Shown: piece after piece, positions 9,198-18,136 of the stretch
How the letters are laid out: each line of letters starts with the position of its first letter
Position numbering within the stretch: position 1 is the first letter of the stretch
Source: MGML01 sp034416335
GTDB lineage: Bacteria > Chloroflexota > Dehalococcoidia > Dehalococcoidales > UBA2162
NCBI GenBank assembly: GCA_034416335.1
Contig: DAOULV010000024.1
Location: 122,756 to 186,755 of the forward strand
Direction: 5' to 3'
DNA: 64,000 nt
Translations under genes and position numbers: made by a program
The notes under the pieces: generated by a model
Seen by the model: the letters and a program-made list of their open reading frames with translations, nothing else
Told to the model about the DNA's origin: nothing
Databases searched by the model: none

Positions 9198-11165
9198 ATG
9201 ACCGATACCGTAAATAAAACAAAAACACAGCTAATTCGGGAACTGAAAAAAGCGCAGGCAAAAATTGGCGAACTGGAAGCCAGTGGGATGCTGATGGAGG
9301 AATCGTTGCTGATATCCGATGCAGCGCTGAAATCCATCCAGGAATGTGTTTATGTGATTAATAAGGAGTATAAGGTAACTTACTGGAACGAAATGTGCGA
9401 ACGGATATTCGGTATAAAAGCATCCGATATACTTGGAAAACCAATAATTGACGAGTATGAACTTCTCGAAGAATATCCGGGACAAAATGAAGAACGGGCA
9501 AAGATACTCAGGGAAAGAGGATACAATCGGGCGGAAGAAAGGTTCCGTACGAAAACAGGTGAGTACTGGATGGACGTTCATACACAGGCTCTTATTAAAG
9601 ATAATGAGTGGGCGGGATGGCTCGTTCTCGCAGCCGACATCACCGAACGAAAACAGGTGGAAGAAACTCTGCGATTTTCCGATACGACATTGAAATCCAT
9701 TCACGATGCCGTATACGCAATGGACACCGACTTTAATGTAACTTACTGGAATAAAACCTGCGAAGAGATTTTCGGTATTTCCAGAGAAGAAATGATAGGC
9801 AGATATATCGGCGACATCATAGGAATGCAGGAGGACTATCCGGGGCACAACCGGGAAAGAATCGAGATTCTTCTCGACCAGGGATATAACTGGGAAGAGC
9901 AGGTATACATTACGCCGAGAGGAAATATCTGGGTGGATGTACGGGTACAGGCGATAGAGCAGGACGGCGTACGCTACGGCTGGGTCACGCTTATCAGTGA
10001 TATAAGCAAAAGGAAAAAAGTTGAAGAAGAACTCAAGCTTTCGGAAGAACAGATCCGCTACCAGGCAAGCCTGGTGGATAATGTTACCGACGTCATCCTT
10101 TCACATGATGAGGACTATAAGATCCTCAGCTGGAATAAAGCCGCCGAAAGAGTATTCAAACTGAAGAAAGAAGATGCCATAGGGCGCGATTTCAGGGATT
10201 TGTCCGAACCAGAATACGCAAATCCTGACGATATGCCGATACCCGAAGCTCTTGAAAAATACGGTTCGTGGACAGGTGAATCGATCCATCACCTGAAGGA
10301 TGGAAGCCAGTTATATTTACGGGTTTCCATACAACAAGTCATAGAATCCTCTACCGGTAAGTCGACCTTCGTAATCATAATGTCAGACATATCCCGACAA
10401 AAGAAAGCGGAAGATGAGTTGAAAGAACTTCTCGAAAGAGAAAAGACCCTCCGAATGGAAATTGAAACCGAAATGAATAAGAGAATAGAACTGGCAGCAG
10501 GAATTGTCCATGAACTCAAGACACCGTTGACCGCCATCATCTCATCGAGTGAACTGATTATGGAGCACGCCGGCGAAGGTATACTCAGCCGTATTGCTCA
10601 AAACATCAGCCAGAGTGCCTATGACCTGGACAAGAGGACTATCGAACTGCTGGAGATGGCGCGGGGCGATGTCGGAATGCTTCACATCGAGAAAAAGGTG
10701 ATAAATTTCCGTAAAATACTCAAGTCGATGGAACTGGAGTTCAGCACCTTCCTCGCCAGGAAAAATATCTCTTTCGGACTCACTATCGCCCGGGAACTCC
10801 CCGCGATTCCAGCCGATGAAGACAGACTGCGCCAGGTACTGCTCAATCTTATCGACAATGCTTTCAAGTTTACGCCGGAAGAAGGCAGGGTTATCATAAG
10901 GGTTAAACGGGATGATTCGAGTATCATTACCGAAGTACGTGATAATGGTATCGGTCTCTCGGAAGAGGACCAGAAATATATCTTCAAACCGTACAGCCAG
11001 GTTACCGGGAGTAACAAGCCCACCGGCGGACTGGGACTGGGTCTGGCTATCGCTCGTAACCTGATTGAAGCTCATGGCGGCAGGATGTGGGTCAGCAGTA
11101 AAAAAGGTAAAGGCAGCAGCTTTTTCTTTTCTCTGCCTGTCGGTGAAACGAGAGAAGATGATTAA
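9198..11165 (+). CDS. Cytoplasmic sensor histidine kinase with three PAS domains
   Basis: Soluble signalling kinase, 655 aa, with no membrane segment. After a short coiled coil (1-40) come three tandem PAS domains (about 40-155, 165-275, 290-405); the first two are close repeats (VTYWNEMCERIFGI and VTYWNKTCEEIFGI), so one arose by duplication. HisKA follows with the H-box VHELKTPL (phospho-acceptor His438). HATPase has N-box RLRQVLLNLIDNAFKF, G1 DNGIGL and G2 GGLGLGLAIA. No response regulator lies beside it, so it is an orphan kinase. The start is ATG 9198 behind AAGGGGGTG; a closer ATG at 9191 is out of frame. PAS ligand or redox cofactor is unknown. Confidence 0.93.
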   Translation: MTDTVNKTKTQLIRELKKAQAKIGELEASGMLMEESLLISDAALKSIQECVYVINKEYKVTYWNEMCERIFGIKASDILGKPIIDEYELLEEYPGQNEERAKILRERGYNRAEERFRTKTGEYWMDVHTQALIKDNEWAGWLVLAADITERKQVEETLRFSDTTLKSIHDAVYAMDTDFNVTYWNKTCEEIFGISREEMIGRYIGDIIGMQEDYPGHNRERIEILLDQGYNWEEQVYITPRGNIWVDVRVQAIEQDGVRYGWVTLISDISKRKKVEEELKLSEEQIRYQASLVDNVTDVILSHDEDYKILSWNKAAERVFKLKKEDAIGRDFRDLSEPEYANPDDMPIPEALEKYGSWTGESIHHLKDGSQLYLRVSIQQVIESSTGKSTFVIIMSDISRQKKAEDELKELLEREKTLRMEIETEMNKRIELAAGIVHELKTPLTAIISSSELIMEHAGEGILSRIAQNISQSAYDLDKRTIELLEMARGDVGMLHIEKKVINFRKILKSMELEFSTFLARKNISFGLTIARELPAIPADEDRLRQVLLNLIDNAFKFTPEEGRVIIRVKRDDSSIITEVRDNGIGLSEEDQKYIFKPYSQVTGSNKPTGGLGLGLAIARNLIEAHGGRMWVSSKKGKGSSFFFSLPVGETREDD

Positions 11166-11201
11166 AATAATGGCAGCCGGTACACGGGTAAGCTACTGCG
11201 G

Positions 11202-11621
11202 ATGAAAAAGAAACTTCGGAAAAGACCGAGGTGTTCGCGGTGCGGCAGATGCTGCACTGCGCCTGTCGTCCTGATAACCAGGCCCTCCGACTACCGGCGC
11301 TGGGTTGAGCAGGGACGGGAAGACATACTTAAATACGCTTCGGTCCCGCCGCTCAAAGGATACGGAGACCTGTGGATAGATATAAGGGGAAGTGAAGACT
11401 CGGCTTATTGCCCGTTTATTAAGAAAATATCCGAAGAACAGTTCGCCTGCACGATTCACGACACAAAACCCAAGGTATGCCGGGAATTTCGCTGCGAATG
11501 GGCGTACGGCGCCGGGAAAAAGGGCGTGCCGTTCAAAACCGAGCGCGGCTGGACTGACAAAGCTAAAAAGCTCGGGTACGGACAACCGCGAAAAACGAAG
11601 GCTGACCGGGATCCGGATTAG
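11202..11621 (+). CDS. YkgJ-family cysteine cluster protein
   Basis: Small protein, 139 aa, with the metal-binding cysteine pattern of the YkgJ/CxxCxxCC family: CSRCGRCC near the N-terminus, then isolated cysteines in YCPF, ACTIHD, VCREFRCEW. The family is predicted to bind zinc or an iron-sulfur cluster; its function is unsettled. It starts 36 bases after the kinase gene and may be co-transcribed with it. Its last bases overlap the end of the convergent aspartate oxidase gene by four. Confidence 0.85.
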   Translation: MKKKLRKRPRCSRCGRCCTAPVVLITRPSDYRRWVEQGREDILKYASVPPLKGYGDLWIDIRGSEDSAYCPFIKKISEEQFACTIHDTKPKVCREFRCEWAYGAGKKGVPFKTERGWTDKAKKLGYGQPRKTKADRDPD

Positions 11622-13186
11622 TTCTGGTCTTTACTAAAAATAATGTGGTGTTTCCAGCGTGATGAACGCCTTGGATAGTCGGACCTGAAATGGGCTCCCC
11701 GGCTTTCTTTCCTGATAAGGGCTGCTTCAGAAACCAGTCTCCCCGCCAGGACCAGGTTATGAAGCTCGTATGAAGGACGGTCTGCCGGAGGTGACATCAG
11801 ATTCTGCCAGGCAGCCAGTGTATCCGCAGCCCGGATAAGGCTCTCCTTGTTGCGGAGTATGCCTACTTCTTCCCAGAGAAGCCCCTGCAGGGCTGAAAAA
11901 CTCGGACTCGTGGATGACAGCATGCTCTGCCTCTGGCTGAGAGAATGCCGTTCCGAAGAATTGTTGCCTGTCTTCACCTTCAGGATGTTCTTTGTATCCG
12001 TGGTCTTCGTTATTATTCTCTTGCTGAAAACTACCGCTTCGAGGAGAGAGTTGGAGGCCAGCCTGTTGGCGCCGTGTATTGTCGTACAGGCGGTTTCACC
12101 GCAGGCGAACAGCCCGGTAATATTGGTCTCCCCCCAGCTGTTAGTCCTGACGCCGCCTATCATGTAGTGAGCGGCAGGAGCTACCGGTATCAACTCCTGC
12201 GTAATATTCAGACCGTGTTCCAGACAGAACCTGTAAATGTTGGGAAACCGGGTAGTTATCGTGAACGTAGGCAGGTGCGTGACGTCGATATACACCTTGT
12301 TCGTTCCCGTTTTTTCCATTTCATATATTATGCTGCGTGCCACGATGTCCCTCGGAGCCAGGTCCCCCCTTTCATCGTAGTCATGCATAAAAGCCCGGTC
12401 TTCCGCGTTGACGAGGATGCCGCCTTCTCCCCTGACCGCCTCCGATATCAGGAAAGGCGTCACTCCGGGAAGTGACAGGGCGGTAGGATGAAACTGGTAG
12501 AACTCCATATCTATTATCTCGGCCCCGGCATCATAGGCCAGTGAAAGCCCGTCCCCGGTAGCGACGTCGGAGTTGGTATTGAACTTGTAAAGCTGCCCGG
12601 CGCCGCCGGTCGATAAAATAAGGTTTTTACAGCCGAATTCCTCTATCGAGCCGGTACGGCAGTCCAGTACCTTGATTCCCTGTACCTGCCCCTTTTCAAC
12701 AAGGATTTCCGTCGCCAGGGAATCTTCCAGTACCTGTATCCCGGACAGGCGTATCTGGTTGCTCAGCGTAACTTCGATATACTCTCCGGTGGCATCGCCC
12801 CCGGCATGCAATATTCTGGAAACACTGTGGGCTGCCTCTCTGGTTAATGTTATCTCTCCTTCAAGGGTATCGAACGGGACTCCCATATCGACCAGTTCGG
12901 TGATGCGTTCCGGAGCTTCGTTGACCATTATGCGTACTGCTTCTTCGTCGCATAAACCGTCTCCGGCGGCGATAGTATCTTTATAATGAAGTTCCGGCGA
13001 ATCGTCCCTGCCGATAGCTGCCGCTATTCCACCCTGGGCGTGTCTCGTATTGCAGTCCTCGATGCTGCCCTTGGTGATAACCAGCACCGAACCGTGACTT
13101 TTCGCCATCAGGGCTGTATAAAGTCCGGCAATTCCGCTGCCGGCGATGATATAATCATATTGTTTCATCGATCTGCCTTTACTCAT
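11618..13186 (-). CDS. nadB: L-aspartate oxidase
   Basis: FAD flavoprotein, 522 aa, that oxidises L-aspartate to iminoaspartate for quinolinate and NAD synthesis; in anaerobes fumarate can reoxidise the flavin. The FAD loop is AGSGIAGLYTAL; family blocks include NTRHAQGGIAAA, RILHAGGDATG, FHPTALSLPG, RGEGG, APRDIVARSI and HGANRLASNSLLEAVV, which distinguish NadB from succinate dehydrogenase flavoproteins. The start ATG overlaps the stop of the fumarase beta gene (ATGA), so translation is coupled. nadA and nadC are not adjacent. As last gene of an operon with fumarase it may feed electrons to, or consume, fumarate; that link is inferred from context. Fumarate reductase activity is an alternative. 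Confidence 0.9.
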   Translation of the reverse strand: MSKGRSMKQYDYIIAGSGIAGLYTALMAKSHGSVLVITKGSIEDCNTRHAQGGIAAAIGRDDSPELHYKDTIAAGDGLCDEEAVRIMVNEAPERITELVDMGVPFDTLEGEITLTREAAHSVSRILHAGGDATGEYIEVTLSNQIRLSGIQVLEDSLATEILVEKGQVQGIKVLDCRTGSIEEFGCKNLILSTGGAGQLYKFNTNSDVATGDGLSLAYDAGAEIIDMEFYQFHPTALSLPGVTPFLISEAVRGEGGILVNAEDRAFMHDYDERGDLAPRDIVARSIIYEMEKTGTNKVYIDVTHLPTFTITTRFPNIYRFCLEHGLNITQELIPVAPAAHYMIGGVRTNSWGETNITGLFACGETACTTIHGANRLASNSLLEAVVFSKRIITKTTDTKNILKVKTGNNSSERHSLSQRQSMLSSTSPSFSALQGLLWEEVGILRNKESLIRAADTLAAWQNLMSPPADRPSYELHNLVLAGRLVSEAALIRKESRGAHFRSDYPRRSSRWKHHIIFSKDQN

Positions 13187-13740
13187 ACTCCGGCCTTTCT
13201 GTATGCGGATTTTCCTTCCTGATAAAGGTCGGCTCCGTATATATCATTTACCACTACTGCGGGGAAGTCCACAACTTCTATTCGCCGCACTGCCTCGGCG
13301 CCGAGGTCATCGTAAGCAATTACCTCGGCTTTTTTTATACTGCGGGATATAACGGCACCTGCGCCTCCGATGGCTCCGAAATATACCGCTTTATGTTTCA
13401 CTATTGCGTCCTTTACTGCCTGAGAGCGCATCCCCTTACCTATCATACCCTTCAGTCCCTGTTCGAGCAGTCGCGGCGTATACACATCCATCCTGCCGCT
13501 CGTTGTCGGTCCTGCCGAACCTATCGCCCTTCCGGGCGGTGCCGGAGAAGGTCCCATATAGTAAATAGTCTGTCCCGAAATATCGAAAGGAAGTGGTTGC
13601 CCTTTTCCCAGTGCCTCCACCATTCTTTTATGAGCAGCATCACGGGCTACATACATTACTCCCGTCAGTAACACTCTGTCGCCGGAGTGGAGTTCCCTGA
13701 TTACGCTCTCTGCCAGGGGGAGGGTGATTTTCCTGGCCAT
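13183..13740 (-). CDS. Class I fumarate hydratase, beta (C-terminal) subunit
   Basis: Second subunit of the oxygen-labile 4Fe-4S fumarase (fumarate + water to malate), 185 aa. Family motifs are LPLAESVIRELHSGD, the block GPSPAPPGRAIGSAGPTTSGRM shortened here to its core TTSGRM, and GIGKGM-like MIGKGMRS. The start is ATG 13740, which overlaps the alpha subunit stop as TGATG; a longer reading would run back into the alpha gene. In many bacteria the two parts are fused; here they are split, as is common in archaea and anaerobes. L(+)-tartrate dehydratase is the main alternative for this family. Confidence 0.9.
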   Translation of the reverse strand: MARKITLPLAESVIRELHSGDRVLLTGVMYVARDAAHKRMVEALGKGQPLPFDISGQTIYYMGPSPAPPGRAIGSAGPTTSGRMDVYTPRLLEQGLKGMIGKGMRSQAVKDAIVKHKAVYFGAIGGAGAVISRSIKKAEVIAYDDLGAEAVRRIEVVDFPAVVVNDIYGADLYQEGKSAYRKAGV

Positions 13741-14585
13741 CACAGTACCGCCTTTGCGTGCCGGGCACTGTGGCACTGGAGATTCACCGCCACCGGCAGG
13801 CTGGCTATGTGGGCCGGATAAGTCTCTATATTTACTGCCAGCGCGGTCGTCCTGCCGCCGAATCCCATCGGGCCTATCCCGAGATTATTAATCCTCTCCA
13901 GTATCTCCCGTTCAAGACCGGCGGTTTCAGCATCGGGGTTGAATTCACCGAGCGTTCGCAGCAGAGCCTTTTTTGCCAGCAGTACCGTATGTTCGGCGGT
14001 ACCGCCTATGCCGACCCCGACTATCAGGGGCGGGCAGGGGTTACTTCCCGATTCATCCACGGTACGGACCACGAAATCTGCCACACCGCTTCGTCCGTCG
14101 GCAGGTAACAGCATCCCCAGGCGCGTCATATTCTCGGCGCCTCCGCCCTTCGGCATCACCGTGATCGCCAGTTTATCGCCGGGAACGATATCTGTATGTA
14201 TTACGGCGGGCGTGTTGTCGCCGGTATTTTCCCTTGATGAGAACGGTTTGTCCACTATGGATTTCCGGAGAAAACCCTCATCATATCCGCGGCGTACTCC
14301 GTCCTGCACCGTCATATTCAGGTCGCCGCCGGTTATAAGCAATTCCTGTCCTATTTCGAGAAAAACAACGGCAACACCTGTATCCTGGCAGAGGGGAATA
14401 CCGTCGGTGGAAGCAATCGTGGCGTTCTCGAGAATGGTTTCGAGAACGCCACGGGCAGCTGACGATTCTTCATTTTCCCTGGCATGCCGGATTGCCGACA
14501 GCACATCCTGGGGCAGGTTGAAACAGGCCTCTTTAAACAGGGAAGAGACCGTCTCTGTAATAATATGGCAGTCTATTTCTCTCAT
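13740..14585 (-). CDS. Class I fumarate hydratase, alpha (N-terminal) subunit
   Basis: Catalytic iron-sulfur subunit of the two-part class I fumarase, 281 aa. Cysteines likely to ligate the 4Fe-4S cluster are in GIPLCQDTG, SNPCPPLIVG and NLQCHSARH. Other family blocks are PKGGGAENMT and IGGTAEHT. SD GGAG precedes the ATG, ten bases after the LUD/ferredoxin gene. The gene sits third in a minus-strand operon with electron-transfer proteins upstream and aspartate oxidase downstream. Confidence 0.92.
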   Translation of the reverse strand: MREIDCHIITETVSSLFKEACFNLPQDVLSAIRHARENEESSAARGVLETILENATIASTDGIPLCQDTGVAVVFLEIGQELLITGGDLNMTVQDGVRRGYDEGFLRKSIVDKPFSSRENTGDNTPAVIHTDIVPGDKLAITVMPKGGGAENMTRLGMLLPADGRSGVADFVVRTVDESGSNPCPPLIVGVGIGGTAEHTVLLAKKALLRTLGEFNPDAETAGLEREILERINNLGIGPMGFGGRTTALAVNIETYPAHIASLPVAVNLQCHSARHAKAVL

Positions 14586-14594
14586 GCGAAGTCA

Positions 14595-15806
14595 CTACTC
14601 CGCCGCCGTATCGCCCTCACCCTCTACCAGGTACTTCTTTAACTCAACCATCATACCCGGTACGTCGATCTCCATCGGGCACCTTTCCTTGCACCTGCCG
14701 CACATCAGACAGCTATAGGCAATGGAAGCGGCTTTCTCAATGCTGTCGCTGATAATCGCAGCCCAGACGGCTCCGACACCGGTAAAATACTTGTCGCCGA
14801 ACTTACCTGCGGTAACGGCGAATACCGGACACTCGTAAAGACAGCCGCCGCACCTCAGGCAGTATAATGCCTGGCGCAGCACCGGATTCTTCGCCAGTTC
14901 GGTCCTGCCGTCATCCAGGAAAATAACGTGAAATTCTTTCGGTCCGTGAGCGCCGTAGGTAATAACCTTCTCGATATCTCCGGTCTTGCTCGGACCTGAA
15001 ATCATACTGACATAGGAAGGTATCGTATAGTTGGCATACCTCCAGGTTACCTCGGCAACCTTGAAGGCATCGCTTAATGTGGGGACCAGCTTTTCCATTC
15101 CCACCAGAGCTATATGGACCGGAGGCGCTCCGGTAGCTAGGTTTATATTGCCTTCGTTTTCAATCAGGAACAGGGTACCTGTCTCCGCGGCGACCACGTT
15201 GGAGCCGCTCATACCGATATCCGCCTTGAAATATTTTTCTCTGAGGAGGTTTCTGGCTGTTTCAACCATTCTACCGATATCGTCCGGCGGCAGCTTTTCG
15301 CCGGTTATATTGGAGAAAAGCTCGGCGACGTCTTCCTTAGGGACGTGTATCGCCGGCGAAAGAATGTGCATCGGGTTAGAGTTCAACTTCTGGATAATGA
15401 ATTCACCCAGGTCGGTCTCGTATACTTCATTCCCCTTCTCTTCAAGGTATTCCCGGACATGTATCTCCTCACTGGTCATGCTCTTGCCTTTGACTATCAG
15501 CTTGCCGGTACCAGTGAGTTTGCCGATTAGCTCGAGGGCGTCCTCGGCGGTCTTTGCTATATAGGCTTTCCCCTTGTTCGACTCGATTGCCTCGCAGGCC
15601 TGCTGTGCCAGCTTCTCCATATCGATAATCGACTGTGCCTTGATTTGCCTGACTTCCTCGGCTAATTGTATCGAGTGGGGGAATTTTTCAAGGGCGGTAT
15701 TTACGTTCGACCTGTAACTGGCGATTCCCCTTGAAAGAGCAAGCCGTATCCGGTCGTTATGGGCCGCATCCATCATATTTTTCTTATACTCGGAAAATAC
15801 TGACAC
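14595..15806 (-). CDS. LUD-domain 4Fe-4S protein (LutB/LldF-like)
   Basis: Iron-sulfur electron-transfer protein, 403 aa. The N-terminal two thirds are a LUD domain (VVAAETGTLFLIENEG, PPVHIALVGMEKLVPTL, PSYVSMISGPSKT, GPKEFHVIFLDDGR), as in lactate utilisation protein LutB. The C-terminus has two 4Fe-4S motifs: CLRCGGCLYECP and CLMCGRCKERCP. The chosen start is GTG 15806, nine bases after GGAGG; that SD lies in the last codons of the upstream gene, so the genes are coupled. With the CCG-domain protein upstream it makes a LutA/LutB-like pair, but no LutC is present and the neighbours are fumarase subunits. The physiological donor is unknown. Confidence 0.87.
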   Translation of the reverse strand: MSVFSEYKKNMMDAAHNDRIRLALSRGIASYRSNVNTALEKFPHSIQLAEEVRQIKAQSIIDMEKLAQQACEAIESNKGKAYIAKTAEDALELIGKLTGTGKLIVKGKSMTSEEIHVREYLEEKGNEVYETDLGEFIIQKLNSNPMHILSPAIHVPKEDVAELFSNITGEKLPPDDIGRMVETARNLLREKYFKADIGMSGSNVVAAETGTLFLIENEGNINLATGAPPVHIALVGMEKLVPTLSDAFKVAEVTWRYANYTIPSYVSMISGPSKTGDIEKVITYGAHGPKEFHVIFLDDGRTELAKNPVLRQALYCLRCGGCLYECPVFAVTAGKFGDKYFTGVGAVWAAIISDSIEKAASIAYSCLMCGRCKERCPMEIDVPGMMVELKKYLVEGEGDTAAE

Positions 15807-15810
15807 CTGA

Positions 15811-16836
15811 CTACACCTCCAGAGCCATTCCCACGACCTGCGCGAGGTCGAGTACCTGGACATTCTTGATTCCCATTTCCTTGAGACCGCCTTCGAGCTG
15901 CATGATGCATCCCGGGCAGTGCGTTACTATTATATCCGGTTCCATCTCTACAAGTTCTTTCGTCCGGTTGACCGCCAGCGTATGGCTCAACTCGGGGAAC
16001 ACCGCTTCGAATCCTCCTCCACCACCACAGCAGGTGGCAAACTTGCCCTTCGTCCAGGCGGGTTCTACCAGTTCTGCGTTCTCGATTGCATTCAGAATCC
16101 TGCGTGGCTCATCGATAAGCCCCAGGCTCCGGGCAAGCTGGCAGGGATCGTGATAGGTCAGCTTCACCTTCGCGGGCAAGCGCAGTTTCAGCGAAGACAG
16201 GTTTTCATCGACCACTTCGCAGAAATGCCTGATTTTAATATCATCACTGCCTGCGTGTTTCGGGACAAGGTTTTTCAGTGTGAACGTGCAGGAAGGTACC
16301 AGGCTGATAATTTCTTTCACGCCTTTTTCTTTAAGCCGTCTGTACACATCCTTCGAGTGGTTGGTGAACTCCCTGTGCATTCCGATATAGTAAAGCAGCC
16401 CGCCGCAGCACGGCTCATCCGCGCCGAGGTAGCCAATGTCGATGCCGATTTTCTTCAACACTTTTACTGCGCTTATCAGCGGCATGGCATCGGCTTCACC
16501 ACCCCTTGTCATCACCTTACGGTAAACACCTCCCAGGTCAAGACCCAGTTTCCTCTGGAATATAGCCAGGTTCATCGTCATCTCGGTGCTGACCGGGCTT
16601 TTATCGACGGTACGTATTAAAGACATCAGCGTGTCGAGTTCACTTGAAAACTGGTAGCCGCAGCCGGCGAAGAAGACGGTCTCGGTATTTTCAGAGAAGT
16701 CTATGTCCTTTGCCCATTTTGCCCCGTCTTTTTTCGCAGCACCGATTATATTATCATTCAGGGCGATGTTATTCGCCAGATAGGTAAGACCGGGAGGAAT
16801 CAGTTTCTTATTACTCATATGTTTTTTCAGGGTCAT
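15811..16836 (-). CDS. CCG-domain (Fe-S)-binding oxidoreductase, HdrB/LutA-like
   Basis: 341 aa with two cysteine-rich CCG domains, the fold of heterodisulfide reductase subunit B, LutA and GlpC. The first is FFAGCGYQ...EPCCGG, the second HDPCQLARS...CCGGGGG...HCPGC. Such domains hold unusual 4Fe-4S clusters and work in disulfide or quinone redox steps. It is the first gene of the minus-strand operon with the LUD/ferredoxin protein and fumarase. An alternative start (MSNKK) six codons in is possible; neither has a strong SD. Promoter not identified in the 16837-17067 spacer, which shows nothing else. Confidence 0.87.
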   Translation of the reverse strand: MTLKKHMSNKKLIPPGLTYLANNIALNDNIIGAAKKDGAKWAKDIDFSENTETVFFAGCGYQFSSELDTLMSLIRTVDKSPVSTEMTMNLAIFQRKLGLDLGGVYRKVMTRGGEADAMPLISAVKVLKKIGIDIGYLGADEPCCGGLLYYIGMHREFTNHSKDVYRRLKEKGVKEIISLVPSCTFTLKNLVPKHAGSDDIKIRHFCEVVDENLSSLKLRLPAKVKLTYHDPCQLARSLGLIDEPRRILNAIENAELVEPAWTKGKFATCCGGGGGFEAVFPELSHTLAVNRTKELVEMEPDIIVTHCPGCIMQLEGGLKEMGIKNVQVLDLAQVVGMALEV

Positions 16837-17067
16837 AATCGGGTATGCTCTCTTATATTATAGCCGTTATTCGTAAAAAACGCACAGCGGCCCGCAGATA
16901 TACTCTTACTGAAGTGCTTCTGTAAGGATTACGCCGGTGGATGAATTAACAGTGTGTAATACGGCCCCCACCTCCCCTGACCGCCCTGCTTTTTTCAGTC
17001 TAAATAAGCGTGTATTTGATTGTCAAATCGAATGAGGTATCAGCGTTATCGGTAATTTAACCGTTTC

Positions 17068-17643
17068 TTACCTGTTCATTCGTTTTTCTTCCCATTCAGA
17101 GCGCAGCATTCCGAAGTGGACGAGATCGATCCATTTACCTTCCCACTTGATTACCTCTCTCTGTGAACCTTCGTTTACGAATCCTACTTTTTCAGCTACG
17201 TGAATCATACGCGGATTAAAAGACCTCGTGTCCAGACCAATCCGGTGCGCCATAGAATTTATAAAAAGGTAATCTATCCATAATCCGAGAGCTTCCGTAC
17301 CGGTACCTCTGTTCAGAAAATCGTCTTCACAAATATCGATCCCGACCATTATAGTTTCCGGTGACCTGTCGTCCTGATATCTGTTTATCCATCCGAGGGG
17401 ACGGTCGTCTTTCGCGGCGATGATAGCTGTCTGGCGTGGCGATGGCAATTCTTCGGCACATGACTTCAGGAACTGCTTGCGGATGTCGGCTTCTTCGTCC
17501 GCAGTCAATGATTCCCTGAATCCTTCCCACGGCGCGTCGAGAAAACGCCACTCGCCGTGCGTCTGCCAGAAGATAAATGTGTCCACATCCGATTCAAGGC
17601 GATCCCGGAGTATAAGATTATCTCCCTCAACGATTATTGCCAT
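17068..17643 (-). CDS. GNAT-family N-acetyltransferase (RimJ/RimL type)
   Basis: 191 aa, acetyl-CoA-dependent transferase of the Acetyltransf_3 group. The acetyl-CoA loop is FLNRGTGTEALGLWI, preceded by a strand with VGIDI; the C-terminal half has NPRMIHVAEKVGFVNEG, typical of RimL-like enzymes. Acceptor unknown. Single gene, divergent from the redox cluster to its right. Confidence 0.85.
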   Translation of the reverse strand: MAIIVEGDNLILRDRLESDVDTFIFWQTHGEWRFLDAPWEGFRESLTADEEADIRKQFLKSCAEELPSPRQTAIIAAKDDRPLGWINRYQDDRSPETIMVGIDICEDDFLNRGTGTEALGLWIDYLFINSMAHRIGLDTRSFNPRMIHVAEKVGFVNEGSQREVIKWEGKWIDLVHFGMLRSEWEEKRMNR

Positions 17644-17824
17644 ATGCGATTCTCCATAAACCGGATATTAGCATCAGGGGCACGATACATCAAGGAAAAA
17701 CTGGAAGTGAAAATATCCTTTCTGTAAATGAGACCAAATCCACAGGTACTTCCTACGTTATAATTTCCGCCAGTTGCCAAAACCTCACCATATATGACCT
17801 TTATCACATTCTTACAGTACAGTG

Positions 17825-17860
17825 CAGTGTATGATTGGCAGTGGAACCAATCACACACTG
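17825..17860 (+). promoter_or_regulatory. Inverted repeat in front of the redox-gene cluster
   Basis: Arms CAGTGTATGATTGG and CCAATCACACACTG are complementary at 13 of 14 positions with eight bases between. The repeat ends three bases before the SD (GGGAGGTG) of the zinc-ribbon gene at 17877. It could be a regulator binding site (TGATTGG...CCAATCA is loosely Fnr/Crp-like) or an mRNA hairpin that controls access to the ribosome site. Confidence 0.6.
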
Positions 17861-17876
17861 ACGGGAGGTGACGGCA

Positions 17877-18107
17877 ATGGCGATAAAATGTCCCGGACAG
17901 GATATGAGAAATCTGCGGGTGTCGGTGCACAAGTGCCCCGGCTGCGGCGCAGAAGTTGAAATATTTTCCGATGAAATGAGTGCACGTTGCCAGAAATGCG
18001 GCGAAAAGGTCCATAAGGAACAGGTACCTTCCTGCATAGACTGGTGCGCCTCGGCCCGGCAGTGCCTCGGTGAAGAGCGATGGAAGGAGCTGAGAGGGGA
18101 AGACTAA
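17877..18107 (+). CDS. Small zinc-ribbon protein
   Basis: 76 aa with cysteine pairs CPGC and CQKCG forming a probable zinc ribbon, plus further cysteines near each end. I cannot name the family. The ATG at 17877 is chosen because GGGAGGTG lies six bases before it; the GTG at 17868 is part of that SD. It is followed 29 bases later by a ferredoxin gene, so it probably belongs with the redox operon. Confidence 0.75.
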   Translation: MAIKCPGQDMRNLRVSVHKCPGCGAEVEIFSDEMSARCQKCGEKVHKEQVPSCIDWCASARQCLGEERWKELRGED

Positions 18108-18136
18108 CCTGCAGAACAGCCTGTAGAGAGGATTGA

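Noticed and set aside
14595..16836. A complete lutABC lactate-utilisation operon
   Set aside because: LutA-like and LutB-like proteins are present but no LutC, and the following genes are fumarase subunits.
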